This document shows positions 34,572 through 43,670 of a stretch of 64,000 nucleotides of DNA, one piece after another. The translations under genes were made by a program, and so were the position numbers. Source of the DNA: Limnoperna fortunei (lineage: Eukaryota; Mollusca; Bivalvia; Mytilida; Modiolidae); the NCBI GenBank assembly GCA_944474755.1, contig OX104113.1, positions 67,538,074-67,602,073 on the forward strand, given 5' to 3'. The notes under the pieces are model-generated. The model saw only the letters and a list, made by a program, of their open reading frames with translations. It made no database searches and had not been told where the DNA came from. Within the stretch, counting starts at the first letter, position 1. The number at the start of each line of letters is the position of its first letter.

Positions 34572-35182
34572 TATATAAAAGTCTAAAGAGTCTACCAACC
34601 AGCAAGCTTATTAAGTATCGGATCGACAAACATGACGATACAGCATAAACAAAAAATAATATACAAGTCTAGAAGATTATGCAACGATACAAATGACGGT
34701 GTTTCTTGTCAAAAATTTAGACAAAGACTGACCAACGAATGGCCTTAGTCATTGAATGTCAATATAAATAAATGACGTAAACAAGTCATAACATATTGAT
34801 CTTGAAATTTCTCATTTCCAACTTAACCCAAAATAGTTGCTTCACAAGTCCGCCAGCCGCGGACGTGCCGTGCTGTTACTTTGCTTTGCTCAAATATTCC
34901 AACAAGATGTAATCAAAATTACCAAGGTGACAAATTCATTACGCCAGACGCGCGTTTCGTCTACTTAAGACTCATCAGTGGCGTTTAACTCTAAATGCTT
35001 AAAGTATTTTTTCATTCGGTGATGGAATAATATAAGTCCACTGGGATTGTGTAAAAACACAATACAGGTAGTTCAAAATATTATATAAAAGTCTAAAGAG
35101 TCTACCAACCAGCAAGCTTATTAAGTATCGGATCGACAAACATGACGATACAGCATAAACAAAAAATAATATACAAGTCTAA
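34572..35182 (-). mobile_element. Retrozyme-like non-autonomous element with hammerhead ribozyme
   Basis: A ~100-bp segment (AAAGTCTAAAGAGTCTACCA through ACAAGTCTA) occurs at 34572-34672 and 35082-35182, offset exactly 510 bp and essentially identical. Between the copies, on the minus strand, lies a complete type I hammerhead ribozyme (34941-34984). One full 510-bp unit plus 20 percent of the next is what integration of a reverse-transcribed circular or multimeric RNA would leave. No ORF. Retrozymes with such ribozymes are described in plants and metazoans, including mussels; assignment here is by structure. Confidence 0.65.
34941..34984 (-). ncRNA. Type I hammerhead self-cleaving ribozyme
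   Basis: Minus-strand order: stem I strand ACGCCA (34984-34979), core CUGAUGA (34978-34972), stem-loop II GUCU-UAAGU-AGAC (34971-34959), core GAAA (34958-34955), short stem III with loop CGCGCGUC (34954-34947), then the other stem I strand UGGCGU (34946-34941). Stem I pairs perfectly over 6 bp and stem II over 4 bp. Predicted cleavage follows the C of GUC, between 34947 and 34946. The very short stem III (A-U, C-G closing a GCGC loop; self-complementary ACGCGCGU) is typical of animal hammerheads thought to cut best as dimers. All invariant core bases are present. Confidence 0.88.
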
Positions 35183-35502
35183 TATTTTATGAGCATAAAA
35201 AAACTAACACATTTTGTACTAATCGAAATTTCATGACGGTTGATTTGCAAATCCGAATTTGTAAGTGGCTGTTACCTAATACTAAATTTGTATCCAAAAA
35301 ATTAAACCTCCACCATTTAACAGGAAAACTGGCACTCCTTGTCAATTTAAGTTATAAAGTCGAGCACACCTTGCCAGAAGTCGGACTAGAACTCACAACT
35401 CAATTTAACAAAGGAACATGTGAGAAAATGTTCATTGTTGGTGTAAATTATGTGAGCAAATCGGGGCTCTTGATATTAACTATGACTCGTTTAACATACT
35501 GA

Positions 35503-35869
35503 GAGGGTAAAAGGTTCTCAGCCGAAGTCATGTTCAACGTACCCAGGTGGTGGTTAGAGGCCCGCTAGTTGGAGTGTATGGGGGTGTTGTTGTTAGGTAT
35601 AATACGGCAGCCTGAGCGCGAACTATAGTGGGTAACATTTTTTGAAAAGTGTCGCACTCCTATCACGATAAAGACCCCTTTTGTAGATTTCGAAAAAGTG
35701 TAGACGCATTGTAGCCGCTACTAAAAGCTACATTCACCGACCCTACGCAGTACTTTTTTCAGTAGCAGCCAACATTTTTCTTGTCGATCCACCTATTTGA
35801 TTTACTCTTTGTAAACGCGTAACCATCCTGAGTATGGATGAAATATTTCTAACTAGGCGTTTAGCTAAG
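35503..35869 (+). mobile_element. SINE-A copy 7
   Basis: Body: GTTAGGTATAATACGGCAGC, CGCGAACTATAGTGGGTAAC, AAAGACCCCTTTTGTAGATT, GCAGTACTTTTTTCAGTAGC, and the tail CCATCCTGAGTATGGATGAA, ATTTCTAACTAGGCGTTTAG. The tail is interrupted at AGCTAA by MITE-M2 (35870-36026) and resumes at AGCTAACATGC. Confidence 0.8.
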
Positions 35870-36026
35870 CACAGGAATTTGACCCAATATCATTTTATCA
35901 AAATAAAGCAAGAAAACGAAAAAAATTTTGTCGCGAAGGAGACTAACGCAAAAAGCGTTTTTTTCTTCATTTTCGTGCCATATTTCGTCTAAACGATATG
36001 GTGTCATATGGGCTCAAATTCCTGTG
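35870..36026. mobile_element. MITE-M2, small terminal-inverted-repeat element
   Basis: 157 bp starting CACAGGAATTTGA and ending TCAAATTCCTGTG, with the interior also partly self-complementary. Flanked by AGCTAAG (35863-35869) and AGCTAAC (36027-36033), a 6-7 bp TSD. It sits in the 3' tail of SINE-A copy 7, so it is younger than that SINE. No coding capacity. Confidence 0.75.
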
Positions 36027-36542
36027 AGCTAACATGCAAAGTATCAAAATGACTTATAATTGTAATGTATAACCTTTTAAAAATTTTAATTGGTTTTCTT
36101 CGTCTATTTCTATGTAAAAATTTATCATCCCATTTTCGGAAACCATACAAGTGTTTTAGTAAGTAAGTCCTTTAGACTTATTGAGGGTAAGCATAAAAAA
36201 TACTTTATTTAAAAATCGTTTTAACAGTATTATGGGTTAAATTTGCATATCTTCATGAAATATTTGGAAGCAACTCTTTTGATATTGGGGTCCGTGGAAA
36301 AATATATGATGGTCGCAATACTAAATACGAAATATATATAAAAGCTATTTATAAAGTGCACATTAATAAACTCTATAGGAATTTAAATACTTACACAGGA
36401 AGGTATTCGTAAAATTTATTTTGTTTAGATGAAGTCAGATTACACTGGATATGGTCTGATGTATCGGAGTATTTCAGCGGGTACGGAGTCCTTCTACCTT
36501 TAAACAACTGGACGGCACGATACAGCTTAAATGTTAGGGTGT

Positions 36543-37192
36543 AGTCACACTACACCGCATAGCGTTAACGGACGCCAAACGCAAAGAAAAATGCGGCTGA
36601 AAGTTATCCGGTGATAAAAAGCATTTCCCGCTGCTGCTCGGTGCTCGCTGTACGGGGCGCATAAAACGTGCAAAACGCACAATGACCGAACGATCAACGC
36701 ACATATACCGGATGAACGACGTACAGTTAACGGACTTCAACGTACTAGTAACGGATTTGAACTGCACAAAACGTACACGCAGCGCATGAAGAACTGACAA
36801 AACGTTCTTTGAACTTTTAACTCGTTTAACTTACGTTACATCCGCTGCATGTCCGTTAGTAGTCCGGCCGTAAATCAGGTCCACCGGGAATGAACGGACT
36901 CGAACCGGACAAGTACAGAATAAGGAACGTACGAGTAACGAACAAAACGCATACCAGCGCATGGTTACCGTACATCTGACGGACAACTTTATCCGGTGCT
37001 GTACGCTCCAAATTTTGAACATGTTCAAAACTTTCCACCGAACGGAACGAACACCGCCAGACATCGCCGGACAAGAAGCGCAAACGCCGCATGATAAACG
37101 GAAAAGAAACGCATGCGAACGGACATGGACGGATTGAAAATTTTGTTATGCGTTGGACGTCCGTTAACGCTATACGGTGTAGTGTGACTGAA
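36543..37192. mobile_element. TIR element M3 with ACG-rich interior
   Basis: The left end GTCACACTACACCGCATAGC then GTTAACGGACGCCAAACGCA is repeated inverted at the right end (37145-37192: ACACTACACCGTATAGC and GTTAACGGACGTCCAACGCA in complement). The ~560-bp interior is richer in GC than the flanks and packed with short degenerate ACGGAC/AACGTAC/GCACA-type motifs. No TSD could be fixed. Basic Arg/Val-rich ORFs on the minus strand (36534-37092) are compositional artefacts. Confidence 0.7.
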
Positions 37193-37199
37193 GCATTAG

Positions 37200-38024
37200 T
37201 GATCCGGGTAAAATCTCATCACAAAAATACTATTACGATCGATAAAATGCTTACTTATGTTGATGCAGTATGAACGCACACTTATTAAAATGCACCATTT
37301 TAAGTCAAACAAATTTTTCATAGATATTATCCTTCCGTTCAGCTTAATTTTCATTACATTACTGTACGTTCATCTCAACGTTTAAAATACACTATCGGTA
37401 CCAGGTTCAGCATATGTGGACATTATTATACGTTGAAATTAGTTTATTTTCCTTAGAACATTCTCATAGTTAGTTTGCCAGTTTTTGGACTGTTTTAGGG
37501 ATTGTCTTTTTTGACAGTTGCCTTGGTGTTCGATATTTAATTATTACCTTCCGATAACGGATTTTCAGAAAATGTATATGTTTTTCCTTACTAATAAATT
37601 ATAATGTTTTATTGGTGTATTTTTGCATCTCACATATTCGTCTAGTCAGGCACCTCACCCTCTAGTATTTGCTCTATGTACACGCAATTATTTCAAACTT
37701 GAAAGACATGTGACCATTCGCGATGATGTTTAAGGTAGTACGTCATCAACTATTAATCAAGTGTCTTGCAGGCAAGGTATATTCGAATCCAGCCATTACA
37801 GTTATTGACAAAAATTGCCTGTTTTACTGTAGACGGAGCAAAAGAACAAATGGGTACCATGAGATAGTTGCAAATTTGCTGATAGAGGCGTAAACGTTAT
37901 TTAATAAAAGAAACAAAATCAATTCAATGTAGATACATTAGGCTTTAGTTTACTTTAATATAAAAGGTGAAATGTTTGTTTCCAACAAATTTTCGATGAT
38001 TAATACAATACACTATACAAGATT
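37200..38024. other. Non-coding stretch; downstream flank of the 38-kb gene
   Basis: Contains repeat R2 copy 2 (37477-37542). The 3' UTR of the minus-strand gene begins at 38024; ATTTAATAAAAG (37899-37910, + strand) is not in the sense orientation. No other feature. Confidence 0.4.
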
Positions 38025-39083
38025 TTAAGAACGGGGATAATATGTATTCATCAAAAAATCTTTAATGTTTATTATCTTTTCGCAGCCCAGCTTTTCCTTC
38101 CAGTCATTCACCTCCCCCATGCTGATTGGAAACGATGCCAGAACACGAACTTTGCCACTTTTTTGCGCCATATATGACGCCAGTGATTCGAATGTATTTG
38201 CTACTCTGAGAAGACTACGACTCAGAGCTGTAAGCTGTACGTCTGTAATTATTTCATTCTTCGCGTTTTGTTGATCAACCTGGTCGGAAAGTTTCTGTAG
38301 CACACCTGCTCCCTGAAAAAAATCAATCCGGGGTCAGTTCTGGAAGTAACAAATTAGTTAACAAATTTTACGCCATACATACCGATGTGTTGCATAAATC
38401 AAACTCGCATAAGAAAACTGACTAGACAACCAACAGAAAACCGTCGGAGATGGCTAAAATTATTGTCTACTCGCTCGCTAACCGCAAAACTATTTGCTTG
38501 ATTTAACTTTGATAAACGTTTTGATCTTCAAGGATTCTATCAACACAGTACTTACAGTTGCAAGTGATGGCATGAATTTGGCAAGAACCCCCGAATCCAC
38601 TGGCACATCGATTCCATCGAGCTTTACTGTGTCATCCTTATGCTGGTCTAACCAAGATTGTATTGCCGTCATCTTCTTTTCCATTTGTACCAAAATCTGT
38701 ATAAAACATTCAAGTTTTTCTTCTTTCTGGTGATTGCCGCCATGGGCATGTAGAATAGCTTTAGCTGTTTTGAAAACAGCGTCGATTGCAAAGAACTCCT
38801 TTATGAGTTTGCTGAGCTTAGTCAGTGCTCTTAAAACTTTTGCTGCAATGTTAGCTATTTCCCCAGCACCTTCAGCTGCAGCTTCTGCCTCTGCCTCTGC
38901 AGCAGCCTCTGCGGCACCCTCTGCTCCTGCCTCCGCCGCCGCTTCTGCGGCTGCTTCTGCTGCCGCGGCTGCTGCCTCTGCCGCTTCTGCCGCTGCGACT
39001 GCTGCCGCCTCTGCTGCGGCTTCTGCTGCTGCAGCAACTGCTGAAACTACCACATCAATTACAACTCCAATGACGATACCCAT
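38025..39083 (-). CDS. Two-exon gene of unknown family with Ala/Glu repeat N-terminus (paralogue of the 17.7-kb gene)
   Basis: Exon 1 is 39083-38556, exon 2 is 38312-38025. The donor ACT|GTAAGT and acceptor TTTTTTTCAG|GGA are both phase 0, giving 271 aa. The start is the ATG of AGCAGCAACATGGGTATC. An upstream TTGTTTTATAG acceptor mirrors the 5' UTR intron of the other gene. Residues 1-16 (MGIVIGVVIDVVVSAV) are hydrophobic. About 17-75 are an almost pure Ala/Glu/Gly repeat. Then come amphipathic helices and SWLDQHKDDTVKLDGIDVPV, which aligns with the 17746 product; exon 2 aligns as helical sequence without catalytic motifs. Intron 243 bp. The N-terminus could be a signal anchor or membrane helix. 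Function unknown. Orientation is opposite to its paralogue, 19 kb away. Confidence 0.78.
38870..39045 (-). repeat. Coding Ala/Glu codon repeat
   Basis: Imperfect GCN/GAN triplet tract (GCAGCAGAAGCCGCAGCAGA-type) encoding Ala with periodic Glu. It is strongly GC-rich amid AT-rich DNA. All three frames on both strands stay open over it, giving false ORFs at 38734-39096 (+) and 38855-39037 (-). The paralogue at 17746 has an acidic Glu-rich region instead, so the tract probably expanded in this copy. Confidence 0.85.
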
Positions 39084-39101
39084 GTTGCTGCTATAAAACA
39101 A

Positions 39102-39776
39102 CTAAATATTAAGAAAAATTATTACATTATAAATAATAGTCGGAAATAAAATTCAAGACTTTAAGAATATACGTTTGAATAAAATAATAATAATATTGAG
39201 AAATATTTCGTATAGAAAACACATTTTAAGCGTTTTGCTTACTGCATGATAATTTTAAAGGTTTACTTTACCGTGTGTATTTCGATGTTAGTGACAATCT
39301 CCGATAATATCACGTGGTCTTCCTGTTCTTACATTAAGATAAACTAACTAAATCGGCACATATCTATTTCGACCTATTAAACATGGCTAGTATGAATATG
39401 GTTCGTGTACAATTTTCTATTTTGCTCAATCCCAGGCTTTGGCGTGTCACATTAGGGTGCAAATTAGAGGTCGACTTCGGCACGTTGTAATCGACTTCAT
39501 TTCTAATTCACTATGATTTTCATACTTTTGCCAGCGGTCAGGGGTTCTCAAAACTGAATTTCATGACATATAGCATCGATAAAATATTGCCTTTGGATAG
39601 GTCTGCAAATGGATTCTACAATTTGACATGATCATATAGACGCTGTTGACAAATTGACTATCTTTTATCATTGCAGAGAAAAATGTTGCAAAACATGGAG
39701 ACGGACAGACACACACAGACCAAAAACAATATACCCTTTCACCTATGGGGAGCGGGGTTATTAGAAAAACGTGAAA
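39102..39776 (-). promoter_or_regulatory. Upstream region of the 38-39 kb gene
   Basis: On the minus strand, ACACACG|GTAAAG near 39270 is a possible donor of a 5' UTR exon, and a CACGTGAT string lies at about 39312-39319, recalling GATCACGTGATG at 15874-15885 upstream of the paralogue. Weak, by eye. The rest to 39776 shows nothing identifiable. Confidence 0.3.
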
Positions 39777-40796
39777 CTACTATACATACAAACTGCAGAA
39801 AAATGGAGTAGATCAACGCACAGCACAGTGGATAAAAGCCTTCTTAGTAGGTAGATCGCAGATTATACTCCATGATGATGCTAATTCCAAGTTCAAGTAA
39901 TGCCAGGTGTGCAACAGTTCTCTCTACTCGGCCTCCCACTTTTTCTACTTTATATAAACGACTTACCCAAACATATAAAATCCCACGTCCGCCTATTTGC
40001 TGATGAAACTGCAGTATACCTGGTCATCCTAAATAATTCAGACTGTCTTACGTTACAAAAAGATTTACAAACTCTAGATGCTTGGGAGAAGTTATGGAAA
40101 ATGGAATTCAACCCCGGAAAATGTCAGGTCTTAAACATAACAGGGACAGTCTATACTATAGTAAGTACAGACTGTCCCTTCCAGAAACAAAAAGAAAATC
40201 AATTTTGATTACAAATTACATGGGCATAATTTAGAAGTAGTACCCAGTGCGAAGTATTTAGGCGTTGACCTTTCAAGTGACCTGTCATGGAATCAACACA
40301 TTAACAGAATCACAAAATGCAAACAAAACTCTCGGCTTCCTACGCAGAAATATACCGTCTAAGAGTAAGAAATGTGACATGCGTCTACTGTTTGGTTATT
40401 CTTAATTGGTTGAATAATAATGAATCGGCAAACTGGGAATCGACAGATTGGACGCGGCAATCTGGGAATCGGCAAACTGGAATGCACCCTGAGTATAAAA
40501 ATATTGACAGATTGACACTAAGACAAACCTCATTTTTCCCGCAGACTGTATTATGGCATCAACTACCAACCACCGTCGTTCTGCAGCCTGATCCTGATCA
40601 TTTCAGACAGGCTTCGAACAATCTAAACATTGACTAGATAGAAAAACAGTTTTTAACTAGTTATCAATCCCATTACTAATTCTAATTAAATTTCCATAAT
40701 TTTTTATTCACTAACAATAGTCCCAATAGATGTCTTCCTGTCATTTTTAACTTTTATCTTTTTTGCACCGACGCGCACCTGCTAGTAATACCCTTA
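39777..40796 (+). pseudogene. LINE 3, 5'-truncated RT element, main part
   Basis: Palm blocks: KLQKNGVDQRTAQWIKAFLV (39795-39855), MPGVQQFSLLGLPLFLLYIN (a damaged GVPQGSVLGPLLFLLYIND, from 39900), RLFADETAVYL (FADD altered to FADE, a lost catalytic Asp), WKMEFNPGKCQVL, then VVPSAKYLGVDLSSDLSWNQ in another frame. The thumb is mostly deleted and replaced around 40430-40485 by a short tandem motif (CGGCAAACTGGGAATCG). The C-terminus LRQTSFFPQTVLWHQLPTTV is the conserved LINE end. Its 3' UTR is cut by LINE 4 at GTAATACCCTTA. Inactive. Confidence 0.8.
40785..40796. repeat. Left TSD of LINE 4
   Basis: GTAATACCCTTA, exactly repeated at 43253-43264. Confidence 0.9.
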
Positions 40797-40989
40797 GTTT
40801 AAACATATTTTATTTGTAAATTGTACAAAATGGATTGGACACAAGTAAATACATACTTAGGACGTCCTCTTCGCAATACAGAAATATACATTAAAGCATA
40901 ACACAGGGTACAAGAACGAGCATTAAATAATGTTTTGTGGTTAACTCACAAGTTTAGAAGGGGAAAGAAGGGGAAAGTGCTGACTTATG

Positions 40990-41352
40990 TTAAGTTATAT
41001 CAAATCGTTCGGATCTCTTTATGAAATCAAATACTTCTCTGAATATAAGAATATTTTCATCGTAAGAAAGATTCAAATCTCCATGCGTAAGTATTGCAAC
41101 ACTTATAGGATTTTGAAGCCAGTTTAATTTATTTACAAGTTGAGCTCTATGATGACGATATAGAGGACACACTAAAAAATAATGATTTGCATCTTCTATT
41201 GGATATCCACATCTACAAGAGGGATTTGGTACAAGATTTGCTTTATGCAAGTCGTTGTTTAAAAACGAAGCGGAACATCTTAACTGAGTGAGAATAATAT
41301 TAAACTTCCGTGGGCCATAAGAAAAATGTCTTGGCACGTTACCGTTAGTCAA
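40990..41352 (-). pseudogene. LINE 4 ORF2, C-terminal part
   Basis: CRCGYPIEDANHYFLVCPLY is the C-x-C...H-x4-C C-terminal motif, followed by ~60 residues ending DFIKRSERFDIT. LINE 5 ends HDFIKGSKRFI, an evident match. Out of frame with the upstream RT piece. Confidence 0.85.
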
Positions 41353-41384
41353 TCCTGACGCTTTTAAGGCATTCTTGAACGCTC

Positions 41385-42245
41385 CTATTGTAGGTGAGTT
41401 TCGAATAGAAAGGTCAAGATTGTTCCAATGTCTAAATGTCTAATAGTATTCGGAATGAAAGAGTTGTTTGTTACTGATAGTCTACAAAAAGGAAGTACTA
41501 TATCTTCACCATTACGTAGTGGATAAGCACTTAGACTTTGAACTTTCGCAGGTATGAGATTATTCAAATAATTAGGAGTCTCATGGTTTTGTATTTTATG
41601 AAATAAATTAAGACGCCGTTTGAGTCTTCTATCAGCCAATGTTTCCCAACCTATTTCATGATACAATATCTCTAGTTTGGTAAACAAGGGCAGTCCAGTT
41701 ACAATTCGAGCGGCTTCTATGTGTAGTTGTTCAAGTTTGGAGACATTGCCGACTCCACAGTTGTCCCAAACTTCGGATGCATATTCAAACAATGGTCTAA
41801 TAAATATAAGATATAGTTTTTCTAAATTATCACGACTAAGTTGATATTTCAATCTTCTTAGTACGTTGATATGTTTAGTTACACTAGAAATGATATTGTG
41901 AACATGAGTGTTCCACTTGGCATCACTGCTAAAAGTAAGTCCTAGGTGTTTGTGACAACTAGATGTAGGAATCGACACGCCATTAAGTGTAAAAGAAATG
42001 TCATTGCTTTCCAAATTGGAAAAAATAACAATATTTGTTTTGTCAGGGTTAAAGGACATAAGCCATTTTCTTGACCAATCGTCTAACTCTCGTAAATCAT
42101 GATCAATAACACTTTTAATTTGTTCTTGATCATGATGAGAATAGTTAAAAGATGTGTCATCAGCAAATAATCTACATAAAGATGTAAGTCTAAGAGCAAT
42201 ATCATTTATATAGATCCTTGTGGTACACCTGCAGACGTGTTGCAC
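41385..42245 (-). pseudogene. LINE 4 ORF2, RT catalytic palm and thumb
   Basis: RIYINDIALRL, then LCRLFADDTSFNY (FADD box intact), WLMSFNPDKTNIVIFS, KHLGLTFSSDAKWNTHVHNI, FIRPLFEYASEVWDNC, and FIPNTIRHLD at the end. The N-terminal join to GVPQGS is lost through a ~25-nt deletion at 42211-42216 that shifts frame. Confidence 0.88.
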
Positions 42246-43183
42246 AAAGAAGACTTCGACGAATGTAGTATAACTCTCTGTTTTCGTAAATTTAGGTAGC
42301 TTTCAAACCAATGATAAAGATCGTTTTTGATACCATATGCCTGGATTTTCTTCAAAAGACCATTATGCCACACTTTATCAAATGCCTTGGAGAAGTCACA
42401 AAACACAAAACAGTTGCTTTCTTTCTTCTCCAAAGAATTCAAAATACAGTTGTACATTTCAAGTAATTGGTGAACAGTTGAGTACTTGGGTAAAAATCCA
42501 GACTGGTGTTCATAAATAAGATTATTTGCGACTAAATGGTTGTAGACACGTTTATAAACAACTCTTTCTAATACCTCTCCAACACAACTTATTAATGATA
42601 TTGGACGGTAGTTAGATGGCAAAGAACTATCCCCCTTTTTAAAAATAGGAACTACATTGGCAACTTTCCAATCATTTGGGAACTGACATTGTTGTAATGA
42701 TTTATTAAATAATATTTGCAATGGAATAGCTATTTTTGATGGACTTATTTTTAACATTTTATGACTAATAATATCTGGGCCAGATGCCTTATTTGGTTTT
42801 AAAATTTTTACAATATCTATTATTTCACTTTGCTGTACTTGAATACTATCAATATAGCTGTCTGTTCTTTCTGGAAAGTCTGGGGGTAATAGATTCACAT
42901 CCTCAACTTGAGTGATGGATGAGAAATATTTGTTTAGTAAGTCACATTTGTGTTCTTCGTCATAAACATAATTATCAGAATTAGGGTCTGTAGTGATATC
43001 TTTAAGAGGAGGAATGTCAGATAATCCCTTGTTTGATTTTAATAACATTTTCATAATTTTCCAATAAGTTTTAGGCGTAGAAGCACTTTCGAGTATTATG
43101 TTATCTAGATTTTCTTCAAGCCTTTCCTTTGCTGCCTTTATAAGATTGTTTACCCTATTTCTCTGTTGTTTGTACCTCGTCAC
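42206..43183 (-). pseudogene. LINE 4 ORF2, linker and RT fingers/palm
   Basis: 325 codons: TYWKIMKMLLKSNKGLSDIP, KPNKASGPDIISHKMLK, WKVANVVPIFKKGD, NYRPISLISCVGEVLERVVY, HQSGFLPKYSTVHQLLEM, FCDFSKAFDKVWHNGLLKKI (first catalytic Asp), ending SAGVPQGSI where the deletion truncates the expected LGPLLFL. Otherwise intact. Confidence 0.88.
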
Positions 43184-43252
43184 ATCCCTATCATTTTTGG
43201 ATTGTAGAGCAATTTTTCTTAGTCGGTCCCTCTTACGAGTTTCGCGTCTCCC

Positions 43253-43310
43253 GTAATACCCTTAAGGGTCGTCGAGAAGTTTTTATAGATAGATAAATAA
43301 CAAAAACATC
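43253..43310 (+). mobile_element. LINE 3, distal 3' end, with right TSD of LINE 4
   Basis: 43253-43264 is the second TSD copy. AGGGTCGTCGAGAAGTTTTT and ATAGATAGATAAATAA follow, a short-repeat LINE tail that completes LINE 3 on the plus strand. Confidence 0.7.
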
Positions 43311-43657
43311 AATATATATTAAGGACACATCTCAGTTGTATTTTTTATACATAAATTGGTACATGTCAGTGCTAGAATCTTATTAAGAAAATAACTTATA
43401 AGAATTTCAACGAACACGTCCGCCTCTTTCTATTTACCAATGATGTATTTTCAATAAAATGTAACTAAGTACACTCCCTTTTTAACGAATGTTGGGCTTT
43501 TGACAGCCGAAGATATGCCTATAAAAAATGCACAATTACAAAGACTGCCCAGTGATTTCATATACAAATACCTGCCTGAAAGATATATAAATGTTTAAAA
43601 AGGGAGATAGTTGTTTTACATAAAGCAAATTAAAAAGGAAAGTAGTACTAATGTCAG
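43311..43657. other. Non-coding spacer between LINE 3 and LINE 5
   Basis: No gene or repeat recognised. Confidence 0.4.
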
Positions 43658-43670
43658 TCAGATCGAAGAT
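43658..43670. repeat. Left TSD of LINE 5
   Basis: TCAGATCGAAGAT, exactly repeated at 45674-45686. Confidence 0.9.

Larger units (their letters stand above)
40797..43252 (-). mobile_element. LINE 4: 5'-truncated CR1/jockey-type element
   Basis: 2456 bp flanked by an exact 12-bp TSD and inserted in the 3' UTR of LINE 3. Minus strand: linker (RKIALQSKNDRDV region), RT in two frames, C-terminal zinc-finger-like domain, and a 3' UTR ending TCCAATCCATTTTG, then AAATAAAATATGTTTAAAC. The same 3' terminus ends LINE 5, so both belong to one clade. Confidence 0.9.

Noticed and set aside
36534..37273. Several basic ORFs of 60-88 codons
   Set aside because: They lie inside TIR element M3 and follow its motif-rich composition; no domain.
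38734..39096. 120-codon plus-strand ORF and 60-codon minus-strand alternative-frame ORF over the Ala/Glu repeat
   Set aside because: GC-rich triplet repeat keeps all frames open; only the minus frame continuing into a conserved exon with splice sites is supported.
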